This document shows positions 1-10,659 of a stretch of 64,000 bases of DNA, piece by piece (positions within the stretch are counted from its first letter, which is position 1; each line of letters begins with the position of its first letter). The stretch is from positions 439,742-503,741 of the forward strand of contig JH720298.1 in the NCBI GenBank assembly GCA_000231825.2, read 5' to 3'. Source of the stretch: Tetrahymena elliotti 4EA (Eukaryota; Ciliophora; Oligohymenophorea; Hymenostomatida; Tetrahymenidae). The notes under the pieces were generated by a model, which was not told where the DNA came from, made no database searches, and was given only the letters and a program-made list of their open reading frames with translations. Both the position numbers and the translations under genes were made by a program.

Positions 1-528
1 CTTGAGAAATGGCTAAAAAAACTTTCAATTTTCCTGAGATAGACTCCACATTTCTGAAAATATATATATAAGTTTGAATAAATATAAAAGAAAAGTAAAA
101 AATTGAATTGAAAATAAAAATAAAAGAGAGTAAATATTTAATCAATTAATTTGTTGATTTTTTGTTGTAAAATTTGTTACCATTGTAAATGTTTTTGTGA
201 TAATTATAAAAAATAAATTATCTTGTTTCAGTAATTTTCGATATTTTTGTAAACTCATTTTATTTACATGGAATAAAAAATAGATGAAAAAATAAATTGC
301 GTTTCTCTATTGTATTTTAAATATCTCAAGCCTCATTTTAAGGCATGATGATTTCTAAGCTAATTTTTAACAATAGAAATCTCTTACAAGTTTTTCAATA
401 TCCTCACTTTAAATAATTTAGTAAATTTAAAAAAACTCTCTTTGTTTTAATGGAAAAATTGAAAGCAATTTTATACAAAATAGATGGAAAAATAAACAGT
501 TTTTATAATATTTTAAATATCTCAAAAC
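1..528. other. AT-rich spacer with a duplicated gene-end fragment
   Basis: This is non-coding sequence downstream of the coiled-coil gene that ends at 529. Positions 1-280 show nothing recognisable. Roughly 283-390 is a diverged copy of about 478-590, which spans the last codons and stop of the neighbouring gene (see the separate repeat entry). No other gene-like signal is visible. Confidence 0.6.
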
Positions 529-590
529 TCATTTTAAGGCATGAAGGTTTCTAAGCTAGTTTTTAACACTAGAAATCTCTGATGAGTATT
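283..590. repeat. Direct repeat of the terminal coding segment
   Basis: Two copies lie about 195 bp apart, at about 283-390 and 478-590. Both contain the same A-rich lead, an 'atattttaaatatctca'-like block, 'ctcattttaaggcatga' and a 'tttctaagcta' block. Copy two encodes the last residues of the minus-strand coiled-coil protein. Copy one read the same way gives EISIVKNQLRNHHALK followed by TGA, against EISSVKNQLRNLHALK and TGA in the gene. This is a partial duplication of the gene's 3' end, seen directly in the sequence. Confidence 0.8.
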
Positions 591-3500
591 GCTATATTCT
601 CTCTTCTAATTCTTATTTTTAAATGATGATCAAGCTACTTTTCCTCTTATTTTCTTCTAGCTTTAGAAGTTCACTTTCAGCCTATTTTTTTGAAAAATTA
701 TATTTTGTATATTTAAAATAAATAAAAACTATTGAATTTACCAATTTCTTTTTCTACAATAACTGGTTAAGTAGATAATCAAGTTCCTTTATTTTTTGAG
801 TATTACTTACATACGCATTTTCATTGACTGATGTTACACCTATAGGAATATATTATGGCTAACTTTAAAGTTTTTATTTTTCTTCTTATATATCTTGATA
901 AAATAGATAATCATGATTTGGATTAGGAACTAAATTTTATTTAATATTTTTAGGTGGAGGAGAGCTGAATCTATTCTATTCTTATAGTTGATTTTAATTT
1001 TGTTTATATTAATTTTATAAAACAGCTTCTTAATTATGAAGCTATTGCTTAGAAACTTAATGTTGAATTTAGTGATTACTATCACTCTTAATGCTTGCAT
1101 AGTTTTATATGTTTTGATTATACTAATTAGGATTTGCATTTTAGTTTTAGCTGTAATAATTATGGTTTTATTATTAAGATTATCTTAACTATTAGCTTTA
1201 ATATTACTAATTGTGCTCATCTATATTTCTGGCTCTTAAATGATCATGATATTATTCACTTGAAACAGATTGCTTTAAAGTTTTTTCATTTTTATCTGCT
1301 CTTTAATTAATTGCTCCATGCATCTATTTGACTGTATTTTGATTCACTGCATATTAAGTCATCAATTCTAATTGTTTTTGTTGGAAATCTCTCTCTAATT
1401 TGTGTTATTTTTCGAGCATTTAATGTTCAAGTAATCTTTACTAATATTCTAAATCACTCTCATTTCTATACTTGGGAGGACTTTACTGTTTGTTAACTTT
1501 AGAAACACTCTATTAATTCTTTTATTAGTTAATTTGCTTATTTAACTTTTCTGCCTCTTCCAAACGCACTGACAAATAGTCATTTCTTTCTTCTTAAAGC
1601 TATTAAAATTATATTTATTATCTATTTATATATATGCAATTATTTACCTCTAATTACTTGGAAGTAGCAACTAAATTATTCTTAAGCTCATTAATTTCAA
1701 TCTGTAACTTCTCTATTGTAGTATTATGATGTTTATTTGATACGTAATTAGTTTGTTATTGATTTTATTCTACTTTTTAATGATATATTTAGTTTTAATG
1801 TATTGTCACTTAATTGTCTGATTTCTCAAGTTTTTGTTTCAAAATTTGAATTTCACTGAATAAACGAAGATTGTCTTGATTGTAATTTTGCAATTTGGCA
1901 TGAAGCTACTTATTTTCGCTAATAAGATGATTAAACTCAGCTACTTATTCATTTTTTTATCTTAGAATATCATCCTGAGCTTATTTTGCTTTGCTTAAGT
2001 TGATGCTTTTAATATATAATAATAAAATAAATATTTATACATATATTTTTATTGAGAATTTACTTTAGATTTTATATTTCAATTCTGTAACTCTCTGAAG
2101 TTGCAATCATTTTGCGAATTTCTTCACTCTTAGATTGAATAATTTAATTTTTTTCTTAAATTTAATTTTATTGATCTCTGATGACTTGTTCTTAATCTCT
2201 GACTTGCTACTCAAACTAATTAGTGTTGTTCATTTCTTAGAGTAGTCTAGTTCTCAAATTCTCTAAATCTTATCTTAAATTATAATTTTTATTTTATTCC
2301 TCCTAAAGCTAAATGCTTTTTTGCTAAACCATGTCACTTTGCTATAAACTTTGCTATTTATTTTATAAAAACAATTCTTCTATTTAACTCATTTTACACT
2401 CAAAAATTACGCCTTATGTCTCAAAAGTTGGGCTTTTCAAAGGAGAACTAAATGTATTCATCATGATTTATTATTGCTATGAAGAAGAGTTAATTTAAAA
2501 ATCCTAAACTTGCTTTTCATATTCATTATTAGCTTAGTTTGCTTGTTCTTTTCAAATAATATTTATTAATAAAATGAAACTTTTATAATAATTTTACATA
2601 ACTAGAATTGTAAATTTTCAATTGTAAGCTTAAGTTACTAATTCTCTTATCTATATTACTAAAAAATAATTAAAAATAATTTTAGTCAAATGATAAAAAA
2701 TAAAATAAATACTCTATTTCTGTTCATTTCAACCATAAGCTTATTATTAGATTCAAATAACTTCATTTTTATAATATAAAGTTCATTCCCTTAAAAATTT
2801 TGATCCATAGCTGTTGCAATCATTTTTGGATCTACAAAACTTGTGCTATTTTGCAATGAAGGTAGATTATAATTTGTTTGTAAAGGTAAAATTGAGTAGC
2901 TATCATTTAGACTTTCGCCATTCAAGTATTTTTAGTAATATTTTGAATGTTTAATTAATTCTATATTCCCAGGTGAATCTAATAAATGCTTTTTTTAATG
3001 TTCACCATGATCATCATCTATTTTTCATTTATTATTTTAAATAAAATCATATTAACTTCTATAAAAATAATTTATTTCAAATAGACTGATGCTAAGTATA
3101 TTATAATGATTTATGGATGTAATAAAGATCAATTAATTTTGAATCATTACATGGATTGTTTTGGTTGACTGAAACATTTACGTGAGAAGTTTCTAGTTGA
3201 CTCTCATCTTATTTGATCTTGCTTACTAAAGATTTAGAATTATCATCCATTAGGTTACTTACATTATCTAGCTGGCTAGTTAAGCTTTCACTGCCATTCT
3301 TGATATGCTTAGCTTTATCAATATTTTTAGAATTAGATTGAGTATTCTTCCTTGATGTATCAAAGTAGTGCTTCTATGGTTAATTCTAATGTTAGTCTTA
3401 TGATTCATCAAGCTGATAGTTAGATTCGCTTTCCTAATATTATTACAATCCTGCATTTCTAGGTGAAGTTTTATATTCAATAAACTATTAAGGTTAATTA

Positions 3501-4039
3501 TATCTCTTCTACTATATATTTTATTTGTATTCCTAATTTTTTTCTGAACTAAGCTACTTATGTGAGGACTAATGTTATTTATTATCTTCTGCATCTTCAT
3601 ATTATTTTTTATATGCATCATTTATTATTTATTCATCATAATGATCCTCTTCTGTTTGCTCTCTAATATGGCTATCTTAAATTTGATATTATTTATAGTT
3701 TGCTTTATATAGTTGCTCTTGCTAAGCTTAGTTTTGAACTTCTTGAATTCTACCCTAATAATTCATATTTCCCTAATATATTCCTTCTTATTATAGTATA
3801 CCCTCACCTTCTTGGTTATTGGCTAAATCTTCATTCTCATAATAAACTTCTTCATGCTCTCCTTATTATTAGTATTGATTATCATGCTATCTATTTACAT
3901 CATCGTTCTGATGCTACTAGTCATTCAAGTCATGATAATACTCATCATTTATCTCAACTGGACCTATTTGCTGATTATCTTGCATGTAATCTTAATTAAC
4001 TAAAATATTTTCTTGATGATTTGGATTATTATTGCTCAT
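529..4039 (-). CDS. Gln-rich coiled-coil protein, seven exons
   Basis: This is a protein of about 1035 residues with no enzymatic domain that I recognise. Exons, on the minus strand: 4039-3151, 3017-2713, 2658-2598, 2547-2064, 2005-1648, 1599-742 and 681-529. All junctions are GT...AG and keep one frame. The start MSNNNPNHQEN follows an AT-rich leader; the stop is TGA at 531-529. The first 300 residues are Asn/Gln/acid-rich and probably disordered. From about residue 400 on, the sequence is heptad-like and rich in Glu, Gln, Lys and Leu, typical of a long coiled coil; the middle holds a second Gln/Asn/Tyr-rich tract. Such proteins are usually structural or scaffolding in ciliates (centrosomal, cortical or trafficking), but no family can be named. 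The last intron (60 nt) is a multiple of three and could be retained. The final coding segment is duplicated just downstream. Confidence 0.75.
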
Positions 4040-5039
4040 AAATTCTAATTTAAATTAAAGATGCCAAAATTTGACTGATTCTTTTTCTAAGATTTGTCAA
4101 TTTGTGATAAATTTTATTGTTTGCTTAAAAAAATTATAATCAATGAACAAACAAACAAACAATTAATTTAAAGCATCAAATAAATGACAAAGTTAACTCT
4201 ATTATTTTAAAAAAATAGAAGATCTAAACTAGATTTATTTTAAATTGTTATCTAAAAACTAAATTGCTCATTCATTAGTTAAAACATATAAAAAAATAGA
4301 ATCAAATCTTATCTATCAACTAAAACAATTTAAATACTTGTTTTGCCAAAAATTTAGTTTATTTTTTATTATTTTTTTTGAATTAAAATATTATTGAAAT
4401 AATCCAATCAATAAATTTTAGTAATCTTTGTTCAGTAAATTGAGATATTTGTGAATTATACAGACTAAAAATATTTATTCGACGCTGAAAATTGTTCATA
4501 TTTATTTTTGATAATATTTATTATTAAGCAATTCACTTTATTTATATTTTTCAGTATAAAATTTGAATATTCTACAATAAATAATTTTTTTTCTTTCAAA
4601 ATTTTATAAAATCAAGAATTAAATTTTAAATTTACTCACAAAATCGATTCAAACCTTTAAAATAATACAAACCGAAGTATCCAATTTGTTTCTCTCTTTA
4701 AAATTGTTAGTGCTTGTTTATGTTTAATAGAAGTAAAGTTAATTTGATAAAATTAGAACTATTTTATTTATATTAAAATTATTTTCTATTTAAAATATGT
4801 TGATATCAAGTAAATAATAAAATTTAGTAAATCTTTGTACAATAAATTGAAATATTTGCAAGTAATAATAACAGACAACAGAAACATGAAGTTTTACACT
4901 GAAAATTATTAGTGCTTGTTTATTTTTCATATTATAATAAACATGAAATAGTTTGTTTGAAATCATCAAAATAGTTTATTTGGTAAATAAGATTAACATA
5001 TTTTGAATCTTTCTGTGCATCTTTACATAGCTATTTAAA
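4040..5039. other. Spacer with a diverged direct repeat
   Basis: This is the upstream region of the coiled-coil gene and the downstream region of the small membrane protein gene. It is very AT-rich with no convincing ORF. A block of about 110 bp at 4411-4515 recurs in diverged form at about 4816-4925: 'ttttagtaatctttgt' against 'tttagtaaatctttgt', then a shared 'aaattga.atatttg' and 'ctgaaaatt'. The phrase 'ttagtgcttgtttat' also occurs twice, near 4708 and 4909. Confidence 0.55.
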
Positions 5040-6091
5040 TCAATTCCATAAAACGAGAGGTGAAGTAGATTCAATGAATTCTCCCTTTTTAGACTATTCA
5101 ATGTGTTCCTTTTCAAGTTAGATAAACTTAGCTTGTTAATCTCTAAGGAAAATTTCAGGTCTGTAAATTAATCTGAAGGGTCTACCAATGTTAGCAAAAG
5201 ACAAAGTAACCTTATCAGTAGGGTGGATATTAGACCAGACTCCGTTGATAGCACCCTGTAAGAATAAATAAACAAGTAAATAAATAATAAATTATTTATA
5301 ATCAGCTGAATTAAATATATTCGAATGTTCTTTTGTAATAATTCTAACAAAATATTTTCAAAATAGTCAAAAAATAATTCTAAAATTATATTTATTTGAG
5401 TTAAAGTATGAGCTATTTGCTTGCAAATTATCTAACAAAATATATATCTATTATATTTTTTTGCTATTTCCAATTATTTCGTTTACTAATCCAAAATTTA
5501 ATACATTTTTTACTATTATTATCCATATTTAATGTTTAAATCTATCATAATTTCATTTATTTTTTCAGGTAAATATCTTATTTTTCCATATAATGTTTAT
5601 TTAACTAAACTAGCTAAAATAATTTTAATCCCAATTACTTATTGCTTTAAAAAATCTCAAAGATTTGAGACATTTTTGTAATATATTTATTCTAAGAAAT
5701 CTAATTAATTTATATTTAATTATTTTTTGCTTATTACCTTAACAAGATACCAGGCAGGGTAGGTAAATAATAAAGCGGGAAGAACCCAAGTAGCTTTAAC
5801 ATGTCTCAAGGTTCTGCTTCTTTGCTTAGCGTCTTATAAGCTTATATAATATGAATATAATATTAGATAAATATTCACTACAAAATGATAAATAATTTAA
5901 TATGTATTGATTGATAATATGGTATTTTAGAAAACAAAAAATGACAGTATGCCTAATGAATTTTATTTATTGTTTGTTTTTAATTTCATTTGTAGATATA
6001 TTTACAGAGCATAGTTGATGAGCTTTTGAGCAGATTCTTAAGCAGTTAAATTCTTTCTATTTGATAAGAGTACGTTTTCAAATTGAGTCAT
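5040..6091 (-). CDS. Small single-TM protein, three exons (possibly mitochondrial)
   Basis: Exons 6091-6006, 5840-5738 and 5255-5040 join in phase to give 134 residues starting MTQFENVLLSNRKN and ending SPLVLWN then TGA. Both introns are GT...AG. Residues about 45-64 (WVLPALLFTYPAWYLVKGAI) form one hydrophobic segment. It is preceded by a basic stretch, KQRSRTLRHVK, and followed by a polar, charged tail. This layout (short basic N-terminus, one membrane pass, soluble tail) is common among accessory subunits of ciliate mitochondrial respiratory complexes, but that role is inference. Codons ending in C and the GC content of exons 2 and 3 are clearly higher than in neighbouring low-complexity genes, which suggests strong expression. 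I do not recognise the family. Confidence 0.75.
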
Positions 6092-8409
6092 TTTATAACA
6101 CCTTGTCTTTATTTCTATTAATTACTTGATAAATACTAAGATTTGAAATTATTATCTAAAAATTTATAAAGAAATGAATGCATCAATAAAACAAGCTTTT
6201 ATTTTTTTCTCCTTCTAATATTGATTCTTTGAAAGCAAAGACAAATGATATTTATTATTATTTATTAAAATATATCATTTCTCATGCATTCATTCTGAAT
6301 ATCATATCAAAACAACAGTATCATTTTATATATCTCTATTATCATACTATTCACTTTCTTTTACTATCCAAAAATACTTTTTCAACAAAAGAAAAAATTA
6401 TTATTTTATTTTCAAAATTGTTTAATCGTTTTATCAAATAAAATCTTTAAATTGAAATTAATTTTGTTTGAAAAATTAAAAGTAAAAAAAATATGATTTG
6501 CTTACATAAATAATTTTATTATGAAATATACTTGATTAAGAATTTTATTTTCAACTGTCCTAACTCGCTTGAAAAATGGATTTATTTCGAAAATAAATTT
6601 TGATAAAAAAATTAATTATCCAAATTAAGAAAGTAATAAATATTTAAGATATCTCCTCCTTATTTTTCATAAATCAGAAAATAATTAGTTTGTTGAATAA
6701 TCTTAGCATATTTATTATATTTATTGCTATTTATATTGCATTTCCTCTTTTTAAATTAGACTTAAATAAAATTCGGTTTTAATTTGAAATTATTTGGGTT
6801 TACGTAAAAAATTCTATTAGTTTAAATCTAAATTGAGATTATTTTTTGAAATATTTTTTTTAGCTGAATAAAAGTTTATTAAACTGACTCATAAAATATT
6901 TTATAAAATTTTAAAATAAAAAATAAGCTTAATATTATTTATAAAATGCATAGAAAGTTTGGTTGCTAGTTGATAAAACAAGCATTTTTATTTGTTATCT
7001 ATTGTTAAAATAAGGATTTTATTTAAATTGCCTATACCAATCACAATTTGTAAGATGATGTAATTATTATTAATTCTTGAATAAACTTACTTTTATTTAT
7101 TTTATAGCCGCAAGTCTCTACTGAAGTCCCTCTCCACTTCCCCCTTCTCTTTAAAAATGTTATAATATACATTTTTAAACAATTTATTGCATTCAAAATC
7201 ATCCTTTATGGTAAATAAAATTTCATAAAAAAGTAAATATAATTTCTAAAATTTAATAGAAGATTTAATGCATTATCAATAGTTTATAAGATATTATTTT
7301 ATTAAATAATAAAAATTTAAATAATATGAAAATAAACTTAAAAAAATGAACAAAAATTAGTGTTAAAATCTTAAAAATCCAATTTTTTCTAGATTTAAAA
7401 GATAACTACTTTTATTTTATGAAATCACAAATAAAATTACTATTGATAAATTTAAAGTGATCTGGTTGATTACATAAATTTTCTTTTTTTGAGAAGAACT
7501 CTTATTTTTATGAAAATACTTGATGAAGGGATTGGATTTTAATATTAAATTGAAATTTGTTTATAACCATCAGATTATATTATTATAATTAATTTATTAT
7601 TTGTAAATATTTATTCCACGCATACTTTATGTGTCTTTGATATCGAAAATTGTTTTTTTTAGAATTCATTACCGTAAGTCTTTACTAATAAATAATCATT
7701 AAATTTAGTTGAAATTTAATTAAATATTAATGTAAAAAGTAACTATCTTTCTTTCGCCTTAGCTCAAATTCAAAAATTTCATGTTGAAAATTAAGAAATA
7801 TCTTAAAAAAAGCCACTTCTTAAAATATATGGAAAGTAAGTTAAAATAAAAAATTGAAGTTCATAAATATATTGAATTAATTGTAAGCGCTGCTAAAAAT
7901 ACTTAGTATATTTAGATTTTCTTTAAAATGAAAAAAAAAGAGAATAACAAGAAAATAAGTGAATAAGTTGAATAATTTTAAACGGATTTAATAAATGTAT
8001 TAAATATTTATACAAAAATGAGTTTATTATGATAGAGAAATACATTTTTAAGTAAATATATTTTTAGAAAGGGAGGATTTTGTAAGAAATTTAGACAGAA
8101 AAATCTATAAATAAATTAATTAATTAATAATTATGAGTGTAATGATAATAATTAAGGGTTATAAAAGAAATACTTTTTATTTTATATTTCTTCAATTTTA
8201 ATTTTGTTTTTTATTTTTTTGTTTGTTTGATTGATTTTAAAGTTAATTTTGAAAAGTATCTTTTTTTGTTAAGAAAGAATAATAATGAAAATAGTGATTA
8301 ATTATCTAATACTTCTTTTTCTATTTTATGATAATTTATAGCTAATTTTTTACCATTTATTTCATTTTCTATTGTTTAATTTCAAGTAATTCTTGAATGA
8401 TTAATTGAA
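6092..8409. other. Long AT-rich spacer
   Basis: This 2.3 kb separates two minus-strand genes. No reading frame has coding character: the frames are AT-driven and short, and an apparent run at 6229-6441 lacks an ATG start and any family feature. A pyrimidine-rich island at about 7105-7155 ('gccgcaagtctctactgaag' then C/T-rich) stands out by composition. A weaker echo, 'accgtaagtctttact', lies at about 7672-7687. No function can be assigned. Confidence 0.5.
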
Positions 8410-10659
8410 TCAAGCATTCATTGAAAGAGAAATTATTTCTGAAGAAGGAATACTTTTTACTTAGGGTGAATTTTCTTCTTTCTTGAAACCTATTTAAAGT
8501 GAATCATTTTAGTTAAAGTTGCTAATTTATATGCTTTTAACAGAAGGGCTATCTACGCTAGCAGGACTATTTTAGCCACATTTTTAGTCAAAATAGACTT
8601 TGGTATTTTTGGTAAGTTTCATGTCTTTAAATACAGTTTTTAAAATATTTTATGAAGTATGATTTTTTCTATCATAGTTGAATTAAGCAAAAATAGGTTA
8701 GGTGATACCATTTGCAATGCTTGTTTGAGATGCCATAGGAGTAGATGAGGTAGATGAAGAATTAGAATTGGCAGCAAGCTAGGAATTTATTTAGCTATTG
8801 GAGTATTAAGAAAATGAATTGAGAGAAGGAGTAGTTGATACATTTGAATTTATGCTATTGTTATGATTATTATTATTGCTATTTAAATTAATAGCACTTG
8901 TATAGTTTTAATTCAAGCTTTTAGCCTAAGGACTAGAAAATACTTAAGATTTATTAGAATTATTAAGATTTTATTTAAAAGCTGAGTAAAATTTGTTAAA
9001 AGAGTTTGATTTCTGTCTAGTTTAGTTTAAAAAAGAAGGGGGCAGCAGATTATTTTATGAACAAGAAGAAAAATTGTTGTGATTTATATATGCGTTTGCA
9101 TTTTGTTATTAATATTTACAGAATTATTGTTAAGATGAGAAGGCATCAGGTGTAGTAGCAGCTGAATAAGATTCATTTGTGTCGTTTGAGACATTAAATT
9201 GAACTTTTTTTATTATTCCTGTTAAAGATTGGCTTCTTCTAAGATATCCTCTTTAATTTGTGTTAGGAGAAGATTATATTTATTTATCTAGCGTAGGAGT
9301 TGCTATGCTGCCAAATTAATAGTCTTTGGTAAAGCTGCTAAAGCTTTGCAATTGAAGGTTCATATCTCTATTGGATAGAATATTTTGAGTGGAAGGAGTG
9401 TGTGTAGCAGTAGTGTTACTTGTGAGAGGAGTATAATTTGATAATGGCTACTACCAAATATTAATTTTTGGCTAGTTTAGGTATTACTAAGATTACTCTG
9501 TAACAAAATTATTAACGTTATAATTACTGGGTAGTACAGTCAAACTATTTGAACGCTAATGAGGATATTAAATAGGTTTTAAGGTGTTATTGTTTTAATC
9601 ATTAAATAAATAAGTGGCTGCTTGATAACTATTTTAATTTATATTTTCATCCATTTTATTTATTTATTATTATCCATTCAAATTTGGATTTTTTTTCAGA
9701 ATACTTTTTAATATGTGATGTTTTTAAGATTTTACTTCAATTATCAAATTTTCACTTGCAAATCCAATATTATCATCATCTGAATCAAGTTCTGATTCTT
9801 AGCTACTGAAATCGCTTATAGATTAATCCTCATTATCATCATCATCGTATTTGTTATCATTTTAGTTTAGCTTAGTAAACTGCTTAAGTAAATTTTTTCT
9901 CATATTTACTCTTGTTTCAACTGGAGATGATAGTCTAGACTCAGGTTCGCATTCATTCTAATTGTTATGCTTTTTTTCTAAATTACCTTCAATTTTCAAA
10001 TTATTAAATTTGGATCCTAACTTGGTTTACAGTTGCTTGTTAAAATTCATTTCAACAGGCTTAATGGGGACAATAGATGCTCTTTTTCTTAAATCCATAT
10101 TTGCAAATTAGAGAAGCAAGGGAGAAGGGGATGTAGTTGATGCTTCAGAGTGAATATCTTAACTGATATTTAATGAAGAACTATTGATATCTTTGTTATA
10201 GTTTTTATTATAGTTATTTAAAGGTTATACTTACTATAAAGTAGATTCTTTATTCTAACCAGTCACAATATTTTTAAAATTTATATCCGATTTTAAATCC
10301 TCTATTTTCTAGCATCTTAAAGTTCTAGTCTACTGGCGCTTCTTCTAGGATAATTCATTAAGAAATTCCTCAAGGGATTTCTCAGTTAATTTTATATTTT
10401 GCTTTATATTGCTTGTGTTTGGGGTTTAAAATGTTTGAACTTCTTGATCAGATTTTTAATGAACTGATGAGCTAAAAGAAGAAAAAAGAGATGGCTATAA
10501 AGGTAGCTTTTGCACAAAAGCAGGATGAGGAAGGCTAGTAGAAACAATTTAATTTGAATAAGATCTCTAATGGAATCCTCTATAACTGTTCATTGAAGAA
10601 CTTGCAATACTGATTTAATCACGATTAAGAGGGGAAGATTCCACAAATGAAGAAGTCAT
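8410..10659 (-). CDS. Gln/Ser/Asn-rich low-complexity protein
   Basis: One uninterrupted frame of 750 codons runs from ATG at 10659 to TGA at 8412-8410 and encodes 749 residues. The start gives MTSSFVESSPLNRD. The protein is dominated by Ser, Gln, Asn and Thr. An acidic patch (YDDDDNED, then SDFSSQESELDSDDD) sits near the middle, and short basic Ser-rich islands such as RRSQS look like possible kinase sites. There is no membrane segment or recognised domain. Intronless, Q/N-rich proteins like this are frequent in ciliates; some are kinase substrates or RNA-associated, but nothing here decides. The lack of any TGA across 2.2 kb and the ATG-to-TGA length being an exact multiple of three support a real gene. 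Confidence 0.7.

Noticed and set aside
3280..3999. ORFs on both strands (minus 3280-3621 and plus 3700-3999) in the standard code
   Set aside because: Both overlap exon 1 of the coiled-coil gene. Each is only what remains when TAA/TAG are treated as stops or the antisense strand is read; the ciliate-code frame on the minus strand is continuous and starts with a good ATG.
6229..6441. Plus-strand 70-codon frame
   Set aside because: It begins with TTG, has AT-driven composition and no recognisable feature. Only TGA stops frames in this genome, so such runs are expected by chance.
7045..7130. Possible box C/D snoRNA (a 'gatgatg' word and a 'ctga' word about 75 nt apart)
   Set aside because: The C box does not match the consensus exactly, and no terminal stem or D'/C' pair is visible.
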